A stretch of 41,361 nt of DNA from Lewinella cohaerens DSM 23179 (GTDB taxonomy: Bacteria; Bacteroidota; Bacteroidia; Chitinophagales; Saprospiraceae): positions 148,982 through 190,342 of the forward strand of contig NZ_KB903619.1 of NCBI RefSeq assembly GCF_000379805.1. Direction: 5' to 3'. The notes beneath the pieces are model-generated. The model had not been told where the DNA came from. It was given only the letters and a program-made list of their open reading frames with translations, and searched no databases. The first letter of the stretch is position 1, and each line of letters starts with the position of its first letter. The position numbers and the translations under genes are program-made. Positions 1 to 7,781 of this stretch are shown here, in pieces.

Positions 1-1470
1 ACTGGTTTGACAGAACTGTTGGCAGCGCATCGTCCTGGCGATAAAGTAGATTTGAAAATTGTTCGTCAAGGAAAAAAAATGAGTTTACCGGTCACCTTAG
101 GTAGGCCTAATGATTCTGATGGAGAGCATTATGGTGGTTCTGCTTTTTTAGGAGTGCGGGAACATGAGAATAACGATGATGATGAAATTGGGGTACGTAT
201 CACTACCGTACGCAATTCTACAGCGATGAAACTAGGGCTAGACGATGGTGATGTAATTACCAGTATCAATGGCCAACCGATGATTGACTGGAGTGATATC
301 AGCGTTATGCTGAATAATATGGAAGATGGCGATCCGATAGAAATTGCTTACTCTCGCAACAATACTCCTCAGCGTGCTAATGGTACCATAGGAAGAGAAG
401 ACGATCCCAGCCTCAAGATGGGTCGCGGTTATCTCGGCATCTATTCAGGCCACATGGATCGCACTAAGGCTGGCAAGCTAGGCTTGACAAACCCTTATGG
501 AAGTTATGTTAAACGTATTATTCGGGGTTCTGCCGCAGAAGCTGCTGGTCTGGAGCCATTGGATTATGTAGTTGCTATCAATGATTATCAAATGAGTGAT
601 GATCGTTCTTTGACCAGCGCACTGCGCAAATTCAGCCCTGGAGATGAAGTGGTTGTTACCTATATCCGCAATGGAGAAACGATGCGCGCCAATGCTGTTT
701 TAGGCGAATCTTCCGATGATAATCTTTCACAGCCATGTTCAGAAGAACCTTTCTTTGGGGTTAGCAACAACCATAATAAAACGGATCGCAAAGGAGTACC
801 TGTCAATATAGTACGGAACTCAGCTGCCAAAGAAGCAGGTTTGCAAAGTGGAGATGTTATTACCAGTTTAGCAGGCAAACCGATTATCGACTGGGGTGAT
901 CTTAGTGCAGTTATCAATGGTACCAATGTAGGTAAGGAAATAGCTGTCGGGTATATCCGTGATGGGGAATCACAAACCGCTATTGCCGTGATGGGGGCTG
1001 AATGTGGTGAAAATGGTGAGAGCCGTAACGAAAACAACTGGTACGACTACAACTACGACGAAAGCTTCAGTAATAATCCGGATCGGGAGATGGATGATGA
1101 GTCTCCAGCTGTAGACATGGATCGTATCAAGGTAGATATGGCGGATATGGATCAAGAGGATGCTGCAGCGATGGCTAGCCGTGGTGTAGACATGCCACTG
1201 ATCAATAATCTTTCCATTGAAAATATCCAGTTATTCCCTAATCCCAATCGTGGGATGTTTCGCCTTGAATTCGAGCTTCCTCAAAGCGGCGAAACCAGTA
1301 TCCGGGTGTTTAATGGCGAAGCCCGCCTGATTTATTCTTTCGATTTAGGGGAATATCAAGGGACTTTCAGTGATGATATTGATATTTCTCAGAATGGTCC
1401 AGGAGCTTACTTTTTAGAGGTTCGCCAAGGGGCAACAAGCATGGTCAAGAAGATCATTCTTCAATATTAA
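1..1470 (+). CDS. Multi-PDZ secreted protein with T9SS sorting domain (5' truncated)
   Basis: The frame is already open at base 1, so the true start lies outside the window; the TTG at 7 is internal to a PDZ domain. The visible 489 residues hold the tail of one PDZ domain (about 1-36) and three full PDZ-like domains (about 48-135, 140-238 and 250-340), with the repeated signature GDVITS...G.P.IDW.D in the second and fourth. A low-complexity acidic, Asn/Met-rich linker follows. The last 80 or so residues are a type A T9SS sorting domain (LFPNPNRGMF ... GAYFLEV ... VKKIILQY). Known of the families: PDZ domains bind peptide C-termini or extended strands, and the sorting domain directs export through the Por system and surface attachment. 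No protease domain is visible, but one could lie in the missing N-terminus. Inference: surface or secreted scaffold or protease-associated protein. Confidence 0.85.
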   Translation, partial: TGLTELLAAHRPGDKVDLKIVRQGKKMSLPVTLGRPNDSDGEHYGGSAFLGVREHENNDDDEIGVRITTVRNSTAMKLGLDDGDVITSINGQPMIDWSDISVMLNNMEDGDPIEIAYSRNNTPQRANGTIGREDDPSLKMGRGYLGIYSGHMDRTKAGKLGLTNPYGSYVKRIIRGSAAEAAGLEPLDYVVAINDYQMSDDRSLTSALRKFSPGDEVVVTYIRNGETMRANAVLGESSDDNLSQPCSEEPFFGVSNNHNKTDRKGVPVNIVRNSAAKEAGLQSGDVITSLAGKPIIDWGDLSAVINGTNVGKEIAVGYIRDGESQTAIAVMGAECGENGESRNENNWYDYNYDESFSNNPDREMDDESPAVDMDRIKVDMADMDQEDAAAMASRGVDMPLINNLSIENIQLFPNPNRGMFRLEFELPQSGETSIRVFNGEARLIYSFDLGEYQGTFSDDIDISQNGPGAYFLEVRQGATSMVKKIILQY

Positions 1471-1474
1471 AAAA

Positions 1475-1687
1475 CATAAGTCATCCCGAATTTTGGCTAA
1501 GGCCAAAATCCAGCCTGACTCTAACTTAGAAAGAGTCCGTAAATAGCTAAAAAGAGTGATTTATCCGACTTTTTGTAGAAAACTCCATGATTTCACTAGT
1601 GAAATCATGGAGTTTTGTCTTTAACGATAGGTTTTGAAGTTGGTCAGCACGGGTTTTGATGACAATCAAAATTCGGGATGACTCATG
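1475..1687. repeat. Inverted-repeat element, about 213 bp (MITE/REP-like)
   Basis: The ends are 21-base inverted repeats (1475-1495 and 1667-1687) that match at 20 of 21 positions, with core GTCATCCCGAATTTTG. Inside the left end is a 7-bp hairpin, TTTTGGC-TAAG-GCCAAAA, and near the middle lies a perfect 38-base palindrome at 1579-1616. No coding potential and no clear target-site duplication were seen. It fills the whole gap between two convergent genes, so it could also act as a two-way terminator. Its status as a mobile or dispersed repeat is inferred from structure only. Confidence 0.55.
1579..1616. terminator. Perfect 38-base palindrome, possible bidirectional terminator
   Basis: AAAACTCCATGATTTCACT is followed directly by its exact reverse complement. 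It lies between the converging PDZ-protein and reductase genes. The arms begin with A's and end with T's on both strands, as expected for a two-way intrinsic terminator, although a perfect palindrome with no spare loop bases is unusual for a terminator. Confidence 0.5.
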
Positions 1688-1700
1688 TTCTCAAAATACG

Positions 1701-2258
1701 CTAAGCCTTTTCATATACCAAAACCACGATCCCACAATCAAAAGACTGGGTTTTGACATGTTTTAGTTGAGTGCGCTGTTCGAAAATTTTCATTCCTGTA
1801 CCAAGGGCGGCAGGATTAACGAATAAGTGGTATTCATCAATCAGGCTCTCTGAAATAAGATTGGATACAAATTCTCCGCCGCCATAGGCTATCAGGTCTT
1901 CTCCTTCCATACTTTTCAGGGCATTTACTTCCTCTACTAGATCCCGCCCCGCTAACTCTGTATTCGGCCACTCTACAGCCTTGAGCGTTTTGGTGAAAAC
2001 CACTTTTGGTGTATTTGTGAATTTCTTACCCGCTTCTACTTCCGGATTAGAAGCATCAGCCGCCACGCCTGCCCAGTGAGGGATAAACCCTTGAGCCAGT
2101 TTTCGTCCTAATAGAATTGTATCTACTGGTGCAGTGATACTCTTCACGTATTCACCAATATCGTCCGTCCAGGGGAAGGTCATCCAATCCATTTCACCAT
2201 TTAAGCCCGCGATATAACCATCGATGGTTATTTGGACTTGGAGCTTTAGCTTTCTCAT
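1701..2258 (-). CDS. RibD C-terminal/dihydrofolate reductase-like protein
   Basis: A 185-residue protein of the RibD_C/YyaP-YwjB family. Visible family features are the N-terminal strand MRKLKLQVQITIDGYIAG, the LLGRKLAQGF segment, VVFTKTLK, and the glycine-rich nucleotide-binding stretch LIAYGGGEFVSNLIS followed by DEYHLFVNPAALGTG. Length is normal for the stand-alone family. Members have a DHFR fold and are presumed NAD(P)H-dependent reductases; physiological substrates are mostly unknown. It is a single-gene unit, with a -7-like TAGATTTG about 39 bp upstream. It is not folA (no DHFR N-terminal signature) and not a full RibD, because the deaminase domain is absent. Confidence 0.85.
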   Translation of the reverse strand: MRKLKLQVQITIDGYIAGLNGEMDWMTFPWTDDIGEYVKSITAPVDTILLGRKLAQGFIPHWAGVAADASNPEVEAGKKFTNTPKVVFTKTLKAVEWPNTELAGRDLVEEVNALKSMEGEDLIAYGGGEFVSNLISESLIDEYHLFVNPAALGTGMKIFEQRTQLKHVKTQSFDCGIVVLVYEKA

Positions 2259-2296
2259 TTTATAATTAATTAAAAATTAACTCAAAGTAGACTAGC

Positions 2297-2304
2297 CAAA
2301 TCTA
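2297..2304 (-). promoter_or_regulatory. Candidate -7 element TAGATTTG for the reductase gene
   Basis: Matches the Bacteroidota -7 consensus TAnnTTTG on the minus strand, about 39 bp upstream of the start at 2258. No good -33 TTG at the usual spacing was seen. Confidence 0.4.
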
Positions 2305-2325
2305 CTCCTTTTTCCAGCGATCACC

Positions 2326-2333
2326 TACCTTCG
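2326..2333 (+). promoter_or_regulatory. Possible -7 element TACCTTCG next to the HAD start
   Basis: One mismatch to TAnnTTTG, ending 4 bases before the ATG at 2338. If used, the transcript would be nearly leaderless. Weak evidence, given as a candidate only. Confidence 0.25.
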
Positions 2334-2337
2334 CGCT

Positions 2338-3009
2338 ATGAAAATTCCTACCCCCATCTCTGCTGTTATTTTTGATCTTGATGGCACCTTGGTCCAAACC
2401 GAAAGTGTTCATTGTGAAGCTTGGTTAACGGTACTTGCCAAGCGCGGCTTTCATTATGATGAACAATGGTTTGAACAATGGATCGGCACGGCAGATCGCT
2501 TTCTTGCTCAAGGAGTGATTGATGAGCATCAACTTACGATTAATCGTCGAGTACTACAACTGGAAAAGGAAGCCTTATTTTACGAATTAGTTGTAAAAGA
2601 AAATCAAGCTTTCTCGGGAATAGAGCCTATACTCAAGGAATTATCCAGCAGGTTACCAATAGCTATAGCAACCAACAGCTCAAGGCAGGATACAGATTAT
2701 GTTTTCCAATCTACACCGATCAATCGCTTTATGAAAGTCATCGTGACTTCTTCTGATGTTAAACAATTAAAGCCCGATCCTGAAATGTATCTCTTGGCAG
2801 CTGCACAGCTAGGCGTCTCTCCTAATGAATGCCTTGTTTTAGAAGACTCCCCTGCTGGATCAGAAGCAGGAACCGCAGCAGGCATGTATGTGTTAGGCCT
2901 CTGTAGTTCTCAGCCCAAAGAAAAAATGACAGCAGCACAGGAATGGTTTGCGACACCGCTGGAAGGAATGAAAAGGATACAGGAACTTACCGAAGGAGAA
3001 ATAAAGTAA
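2338..3009 (+). CDS. HAD-superfamily phosphatase (beta-phosphoglucomutase-like)
   Basis: A 223-residue HAD subfamily IA protein with all four catalytic motifs: motif I DLDGTL (about 13-18) with nucleophile and acid/base aspartates, motif II ATNSS (about 110-114), motif III lysine in LKPDPEMYL, and motif IV LVLEDSPAGSEAG. The helical cap between motifs I and II contains WLTVLAKRGFHYDEQWFEQWIGT. Such proteins hydrolyse small phosphorylated metabolites or act as phosphoglucomutases; the substrate cannot be read from the sequence. The next gene starts 11 bases after its stop, so the two are probably co-transcribed. A role in repair or metabolism of nucleotide- or sugar-phosphates is an inference from that pairing. 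Confidence 0.85.
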   Translation: MKIPTPISAVIFDLDGTLVQTESVHCEAWLTVLAKRGFHYDEQWFEQWIGTADRFLAQGVIDEHQLTINRRVLQLEKEALFYELVVKENQAFSGIEPILKELSSRLPIAIATNSSRQDTDYVFQSTPINRFMKVIVTSSDVKQLKPDPEMYLLAAAQLGVSPNECLVLEDSPAGSEAGTAAGMYVLGLCSSQPKEKMTAAQEWFATPLEGMKRIQELTEGEIK

Positions 3010-3020
3010 TACCCAAATCT

Positions 3021-4004
3021 ATGTCATCAATTATTCATAGTGCCATTATAGGACTTGCGGTTGCAGATGCCTTGGGCGTCCCCGTAGAATTTGAGGATCG
3101 TAGCAAGCTAGCTGCCGATCCTGTCACTGATGTCCGTGGTTATGGTACATACAACCAACCTCCGGGAACGTGGTCAGATGATTCGTCGCTCACGTTTTGC
3201 CTCGCTGATAGTTTAGTAGATGGATACAATTTGGTGGACATGGCCCGTAAATTTGTGGCTTGGCGTAATGCAGAAATCTGGACACCACATGGCAGTGTTT
3301 TTGATATTGGCATGACCACCCACCGCGCCATCGGAATATTGTCAGAAATCCTGGTTAGCGGCGATTTGGAGTCGCTGGAAGAGTTGCACTGGGAGGCAGA
3401 CGAATATACCAATGGAAATGGAGCCTTGATGAGAATCCTTCCCCTCTATTTTGCAATTCACGAGCTTTCGCTAGAAGAGCAGTTTGATCGTATATGGAAG
3501 GTATCAGCGCTCACACATGGCCATATTCGGTCAGCCCTGTGCTGTTTCTATTATTTGCGTTTCTTTCACCAAATTGTGAGTAAAAAGACAAAGGAAGAGG
3601 CCTACACTATTACTAACTACGAGTTTACAGCGTTCCTGAAGCAGAAAGAAGTTGCTTATGGAGAGCAGCAGCTTTTTAGCCGTATCCTTAGTGGAGCAAT
3701 TGCTGAATTACCAGAAGAAGCTATTGCTTCGGATGGCTATGTTCTGCACAGCCTGGAGGCAAGTCTTTGGTCATTGCTACGGAATAAAGATTATCCTGCT
3801 ACGATTTTGGCCGCCATCAATTTGGGAGAAGATACCGATACAACGGCTGCCATTGTGGGGGCTTTGGCAGGGGCCTTGTATGGATTTTCAGATATACCTT
3901 CTCATTGGAAGAAAACTTTGGTAAAGTATAAGGAAATATCAGCATTATGTGATCAGTTAGCAGCTGAGTATCTAGACTATACTTCGGCAAGCCTAGACTT
4001 GTGA
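3021..4004 (+). CDS. ADP-ribosylglycohydrolase (ARH/DraG) family protein
   Basis: I use the ATG at 3021 (MSSIIHSAIIGLAVADALG), which gives 327 residues. An upstream in-frame ATG at 2943 would overlap the HAD gene by 67 bases and lacks family similarity. Motifs: IGLAVADALGVPVEF, the metal-binding GTWSDDSSLTF, NGNGALMRILPL, and the C-terminal metal site GEDTDTTAAIVGALAGALYG. ARH enzymes use two Mg ions to remove ADP-ribose from proteins or small molecules. The second metal site is intact, so activity is likely. Oddity: the last few codons and the TGA lie inside the left arm of an inverted repeat (3978-4140), so the natural C-terminus may have been replaced or extended by the repeat. Confidence 0.9.
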   Translation: MSSIIHSAIIGLAVADALGVPVEFEDRSKLAADPVTDVRGYGTYNQPPGTWSDDSSLTFCLADSLVDGYNLVDMARKFVAWRNAEIWTPHGSVFDIGMTTHRAIGILSEILVSGDLESLEELHWEADEYTNGNGALMRILPLYFAIHELSLEEQFDRIWKVSALTHGHIRSALCCFYYLRFFHQIVSKKTKEEAYTITNYEFTAFLKQKEVAYGEQQLFSRILSGAIAELPEEAIASDGYVLHSLEASLWSLLRNKDYPATILAAINLGEDTDTTAAIVGALAGALYGFSDIPSHWKKTLVKYKEISALCDQLAAEYLDYTSASLDL

Positions 4005-4140
4005 AAATTTGACAACGCTATTTTTTTAGCCAGCAAGGCAAAAAACGTAGCCATAGCCTGAGCTAAGGCGAGGCTTTTTAACGCCGCCGGATGAAAAAAG
4101 AGCAAGACAAAAATCACAAATCTAGGGTTGGCGAAGTATA
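3978..4140. repeat. Inverted-repeat element overlapping the end of the ARH gene
   Basis: Left arm 3978-4004 and right arm 4114-4140 match as inverted repeats at 24 of 27 positions (TATACTTCGSCAA-SCCTAGA-YTTGTGA). Between them lie about 110 bases rich in GCC/GGC short inverted pieces and A runs, with no ORF. A related compact palindrome occurs at 11362-11416. The element fills the gap between convergent genes and supplies the stop codon of the upstream gene. Confidence 0.6.
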
Positions 4141-4142
4141 AA

Positions 4143-4913
4143 TTAAAATCTCAAGCGTAAGATATTATTCCATGTGTAATTCGTAGCTGGAATACCAGGT
4201 AATAGCTGAGTTAATAGCCCATCGTAGGTGATGCTAAAGCTACTTCCAAAGGCAATGTGTTCATTGAGATCAATAGATAGTGTATTTACAGAAGATAAGC
4301 GGCTCTCTCCGAGTTGAGATACCAGCGGTTGGTAGTAAGAAGTGCTGGCTAGATTAGCATGTTCTCCAATTTTAACTCTAGCACTTAAATAGCTACTCAG
4401 GCGACTATCCTCTCTTGTAATCGCTCCTTCTTCCAGTTCATTGTACTCGTACATATACAACAAACCTATAGCCAATTCCCATTGCTCATTTTCTCGAATC
4501 TGCAATCGCGGCCCTGTACCTACAAGTCCACGTAAATCAATTAAAAGACGACGATTGTACTGTAGTTGGCCAAATGTCTCCCAACTCCACCGCTGGTCTA
4601 TATCCTGCCCAAAACGAAGGTGGCCAAATCCATCATTTACGAACCGATCTTCATTGGCTTTTACCAAGTTATAATTGGCCAGAAAAAGCCATTGTGATTT
4701 TTTTTTAACCTGATCTATTCTTATGGCTCCATTCAGGGCAAGTACCGATTTGGTATTCTCTGTAAGCTTGCCCCCGAAGTCTAGCTGCCAAAACCAACCC
4801 ACAGTGTCCAGGTGAGCTCGTTTATCTTCTATATTAACGATTTGTCCGCTTGCATTAAGGTAAGAGAACAGTGAATATCCAAGTAGCAATAATTTTAGTA
4901 CTGTTAATCTCAT
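4143..4913 (-). CDS. DUF481-like outer membrane beta-barrel protein
   Basis: A 256-residue protein with a signal peptide (MRLTVLKLLLLGYSLFSYLNASGQ) followed by alternating amphipathic strands and a C-terminal aromatic residue (WNNILRLRF), the usual outer membrane insertion signal. Segments such as GQLQYNRRLLIDLRGLVGTGPRLQI and ELAIGLLYMYEYNEL resemble the DUF481/YdiY family of salt-induced outer membrane proteins. Function unknown; probably a small beta-barrel. A candidate -7 TATCTTTG lies 44 bp upstream and sits between this gene and the divergent small gene at 4975. Confidence 0.7.
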   Translation of the reverse strand: MRLTVLKLLLLGYSLFSYLNASGQIVNIEDKRAHLDTVGWFWQLDFGGKLTENTKSVLALNGAIRIDQVKKKSQWLFLANYNLVKANEDRFVNDGFGHLRFGQDIDQRWSWETFGQLQYNRRLLIDLRGLVGTGPRLQIRENEQWELAIGLLYMYEYNELEEGAITREDSRLSSYLSARVKIGEHANLASTSYYQPLVSQLGESRLSSVNTLSIDLNEHIAFGSSFSITYDGLLTQLLPGIPATNYTWNNILRLRF

Positions 4914-4956
4914 AATAAAACAACAAATTGAGGATAGTGGTGTTTCAATGCAGCAT

Positions 4957-4964
4957 CAAAGATA
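4957..4964 (-). promoter_or_regulatory. Candidate -7 element TATCTTTG for the DUF481-like gene
   Basis: Exact TAnnTTTG match on the minus strand, 44 bp upstream of the ATG at 4913 and just 11 bp from the divergent ATG at 4975. The -33 region would lie inside the small divergent gene; no TTG at N20 was seen. Confidence 0.4.
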
Positions 4965-4974
4965 ATCAAGAAAG

Positions 4975-5145
4975 ATGTTTGGATTATTCAAAAAAGACCC
5001 CGTAAAAAAACTCGAAAAAGAGTATCAACAACTCATGGAAGAAGCCATGCATGTACAACGATCAGGCGATCTAAAAGCGTACGCTCGCAAGATCGAAGAG
5101 TCCGAAAAAATATTGGCTCAGATACAGCAACTGAAAAGTAAATAA
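4975..5145 (+). CDS. Small DUF6435-like protein (56 aa)
   Basis: Starts MFGLFKKDPVKKLEKEY and ends QIQQLKSK with a TAA at 5143. It is 56 residues long, highly charged and predicted to be two helices with coiled-coil character (KKLEKEYQQLMEEAMHVQRSGD, then a second helix). The MFGLFKKDP.KKLEKEY... start is what I recognise from the DUF6435 (Lacal_2735) family of small Bacteroidota proteins of unknown function. AAGAAAG just before the ATG could serve as ribosome contact. It is followed by a strong hairpin and is divergent from the outer membrane gene. Confidence 0.8.
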   Translation: MFGLFKKDPVKKLEKEYQQLMEEAMHVQRSGDLKAYARKIEESEKILAQIQQLKSK

Positions 5146-5176
5146 GCGGGAATTAGTAGCCTATGTAAGCGAAATT

Positions 5177-5215
5177 ATTATGCCTTGCTTTGGACTAGCC
5201 AAAGCAAGGTATAAT
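5177..5215. terminator. Bidirectional hairpin terminator
   Basis: Stem of 17 bp with one G-T pair (ATTATGCCTTGCTTTGG, loop ACTAG, CCAAAGCAAGGTATAAT) between the convergent DUF6435 and metalloprotease genes. Confidence 0.75.
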
Positions 5216-5230
5216 GCAGCATAGTAGCTA

Positions 5231-7438
5231 TTAGAGTTTTGTAAACCATTGCCCTTGAGGAGCATTGTTTTGATTCTCTATATTCAAGTAATAAACCCCT
5301 GAGGGCAAACTCGACAAGTCTAAGCTAGCCTGAAAAGCGGATACACCCGGATAGATGACTATTTCCTGAACTTGGCCCAGGCTATTGGTGATTAGGACTT
5401 TACTCTCCTGTGATAACTCAAAATTCAAACGGATATTAAGAGTATGATTCACAGGATTGGGGAACAATTGCAAGGACTCATCTCCCTCCCAGTTTAGTGC
5501 CACAGTTTTGGAATAAGTGAACCGCCCATCATAATCCTGCTGCTTTAAGCGATAATAATTTGCACCTGCTAAAGGGCTCCGGTCTAACCAACTGTAAGAT
5601 TTTTCTATAAAAGAAGTACCTGCACCAGCTACTTCACCTAAACTCACAAATTGATTTTTCTTTTCATCGAGTCGCTCAATGACAAACCCACTGTTGTTAT
5701 GCTCCGTAGCAGTTGTCCAATTTAGTGCTATATGTTTTTCTTTAGCACTTCCTGTAAAATCGATAAATTCTACAGGAAGAGGTGCTGCAACAACGTTTAG
5801 CGTATAATCCTCACTTTCTCCGTATGAATCGGTACCGCAAGATGTCGCGCTTGTATTCCAGGTGATCCGCACGCGCAATCGAGTATCTCCTAATACTGCC
5901 CCCGCGGGTGGAGTAACCGTAGCAGTGTATGGTCCTCCTCCGGGGTTTCCTGTAACTGCTATGGTTTCGTCACTATCATCAAAATCGCCATCTTGGTTCC
6001 AATCAGCGAAAATCCCACATTCATCAGCTGTATAACCCATACCATTTGTGACTGTGATAGGATAGTCGGTCCCTTTTTCCACTATCGTAGAAGATGCGGT
6101 ATAGTTATGGTAACCATCGGCAGTACAAGCTGAAGAGTTATCTATAGTACCGATTTCTACTCTTGATATGAATTCATCACAATCATCAGACCCTATCCCA
6201 CAGTAGATTAGATCAACTTCAACTTCTAGTACGCTGCTATAAGTGTCCTTATCGCCATTTGTTGGTTTTATTCGATACCAATAAGTGGTAAAAGCCTCAA
6301 TATTAGGATCAGACCAACTGACAGCATTGGGACCTAGGCCCATATTCTCAAGCGCTACAAACCCACTATTTGAAGAAGTAGTGGACCGTTCTATAACGTA
6401 GCCCATTTCATTACCAGCAGCATCCGTCCAACTTATGTCTATTTCATTGTTTACTTCATCTATAACACCCATTAATCCAGTCGGTACATTTACGCTCTGA
6501 GGGCTTGCTGTTAAAGAATAGGCCGAGTGCCCTTGCCGGGTAGAGAGCCCCTGAGCGATGCGTGTATATTGATCAGGCGTAAATATCCCGCCGCAGGCAT
6601 CGGGGTAATAAGACATGACATTGTCAATTGGAGGGGTATAAACGTCTCCATTTTCATCCATCTCATCTGTTGGAATTGAGCAATTGCTGAAATTTCCGCT
6701 ATCATATCGGGGGTCTGCATCTGTATCGCAGAGCAAATCACCGTTGGTGTCACAGTTGGCATTTGCGCCTGATCTAGGTACATTCTCTGCATCTGGGTCA
6801 CCAGGGCCATATTCTGTATCCTGGTGCGTGTGATATAGATTAAAGTAGTGTCCAAATTCATGTACAAAAGTACCATTTGCACCATTCAAAAGGCAATCCG
6901 TATCCATCACTGAACGATTGGAACAAGCAGCATTCCAGGGGAAATAGGCATATCCACAGGCATCAAAACCACCGGAAAGTCGTAGGCTATTTACGAAATA
7001 GACATTAACAGCATCTGTAGCAGTCGTAAATAGAGCAATAAGGTCTGCCTCTGTATCATTGGCTCCCATGTCATCGTCTTCTCCGTTGAAGTTGTATAAA
7101 TCTGTATCGTTAACGTAATTTGGAAAGTCCTTGTAGAAAAACTCAATACCAGCACTGGCATAAAACAAATTCAGGTTGCTCAATGCCATGGATAGTTCCT
7201 CTAAACTAGGCCCTCCACTTCCTCCATCTTGGACAATATGAATCTGAATAGGAATACCTGTGGTGCCTGAATTCCTGTTTGGTGGAATATTTGCAACATA
7301 ATTGAGCGTGTATTCTATTTGCTCTTGGGTAGGAGTAGCGGTACCACATCCCTCTTCTTGGGCCGTAAGAGATTGTGCAGAAAACACAAAAAGAGTAAAA
7401 AGCAAAAACTTAAATACGGAATGGAAATGTTTAAACAT
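5231..7438 (-). CDS. Secreted M43-type metalloprotease with FN3, GEVED and T9SS sorting domains
   Basis: I use the ATG at 7438 (MFKHFHSVFKFLLFTLF, then a signal peptide ending ...SLTAQ), giving 735 residues; the longer frame to 7507 puts 23 atypical residues before the signal peptide. The metalloprotease domain (about 30-320) has the zinc motif HEFGHYFNLYH with H193, E194, H197 and H203, and a Met-turn NVMSYYPD (Met about 275). A fibronectin III-like domain (about 325-420), a GEVED domain (ADWNQDGDFDD, SYGESEDYTLNV) and a C-terminal T9SS domain (LFPNPVNHTLNIRL ... PSGVYYLNI) follow. Pappalysin/cytophagalysin proteases of this layout degrade extracellular proteins and bind calcium. Oddity: the glycine usual in HExxHxxGxxH is asparagine. 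Confidence 0.88.
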   Translation of the reverse strand: MFKHFHSVFKFLLFTLFVFSAQSLTAQEEGCGTATPTQEQIEYTLNYVANIPPNRNSGTTGIPIQIHIVQDGGSGGPSLEELSMALSNLNLFYASAGIEFFYKDFPNYVNDTDLYNFNGEDDDMGANDTEADLIALFTTATDAVNVYFVNSLRLSGGFDACGYAYFPWNAACSNRSVMDTDCLLNGANGTFVHEFGHYFNLYHTHQDTEYGPGDPDAENVPRSGANANCDTNGDLLCDTDADPRYDSGNFSNCSIPTDEMDENGDVYTPPIDNVMSYYPDACGGIFTPDQYTRIAQGLSTRQGHSAYSLTASPQSVNVPTGLMGVIDEVNNEIDISWTDAAGNEMGYVIERSTTSSNSGFVALENMGLGPNAVSWSDPNIEAFTTYWYRIKPTNGDKDTYSSVLEVEVDLIYCGIGSDDCDEFISRVEIGTIDNSSACTADGYHNYTASSTIVEKGTDYPITVTNGMGYTADECGIFADWNQDGDFDDSDETIAVTGNPGGGPYTATVTPPAGAVLGDTRLRVRITWNTSATSCGTDSYGESEDYTLNVVAAPLPVEFIDFTGSAKEKHIALNWTTATEHNNSGFVIERLDEKKNQFVSLGEVAGAGTSFIEKSYSWLDRSPLAGANYYRLKQQDYDGRFTYSKTVALNWEGDESLQLFPNPVNHTLNIRLNFELSQESKVLITNSLGQVQEIVIYPGVSAFQASLDLSSLPSGVYYLNIENQNNAPQGQWFTKL

Positions 7439-7781
7439 AAAACTGTGTATTAATTTAACAAGGGAGATAATTGCTATACAGGTGCCTTGCCCATGGTGAA
7501 TTACCAAAGGAGGTCAAATAGATACTTGCCCAGTGTAGATCACAGGGAAAGTAGTTTAAGCATGTTGTTAACTGGAGAAAAGCTTCATCAACACCCGCAG
7601 TGCTGGAATGAATTTTGTGTTGTCAGAAGCCCATCACAGAAGTATGAAAATACTTTATTCGGAATGGCCTCTTATAGTGTTTGACTGGGAGAGGTATGAA
7701 AACATAAAGATTCACTAATGTAGTATATAATTACATAAATTTGACCATTACCTAATTGAAAATTAAACAGCTATCAAAAAT
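7439..7781. other. Intergenic region between divergent genes (343 bp)
   Basis: No convincing gene. A 65-codon frame at 7487-7684 has no recognisable family, is Ser/Gln/His-rich and reads as chance. The left part must hold the promoter of the metalloprotease gene, but no clear TAnnTTTG was seen on the minus strand. The right end holds a candidate -7 for the CoA-binding gene. Confidence 0.6.
7736..7743 (+). promoter_or_regulatory. Candidate -7 element TAAATTTG for the CoA-binding gene
   Basis: Exact TAnnTTTG match in AT-rich DNA, 39 bases upstream of the ATG at 7782. No -33 TTG at consensus spacing. Confidence 0.4.

Noticed and set aside
660-1155. Minus-strand open frames opposite the PDZ protein
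   Set aside because: Low-complexity shadow frames (for example poly-Val) of a well-supported coding region.
2943-3020. Upstream start of the ADP-ribosylglycohydrolase gene
   Set aside because: It would overlap the HAD gene by 67 bases and add 26 residues without similarity; the ATG at 3021 gives the family N-terminus.
7487-7684. 65-codon open frame in the gap upstream of the metalloprotease
   Set aside because: No family resemblance, composition unlike the neighbouring proteins, and no good promoter or ribosome contact; reads as chance.
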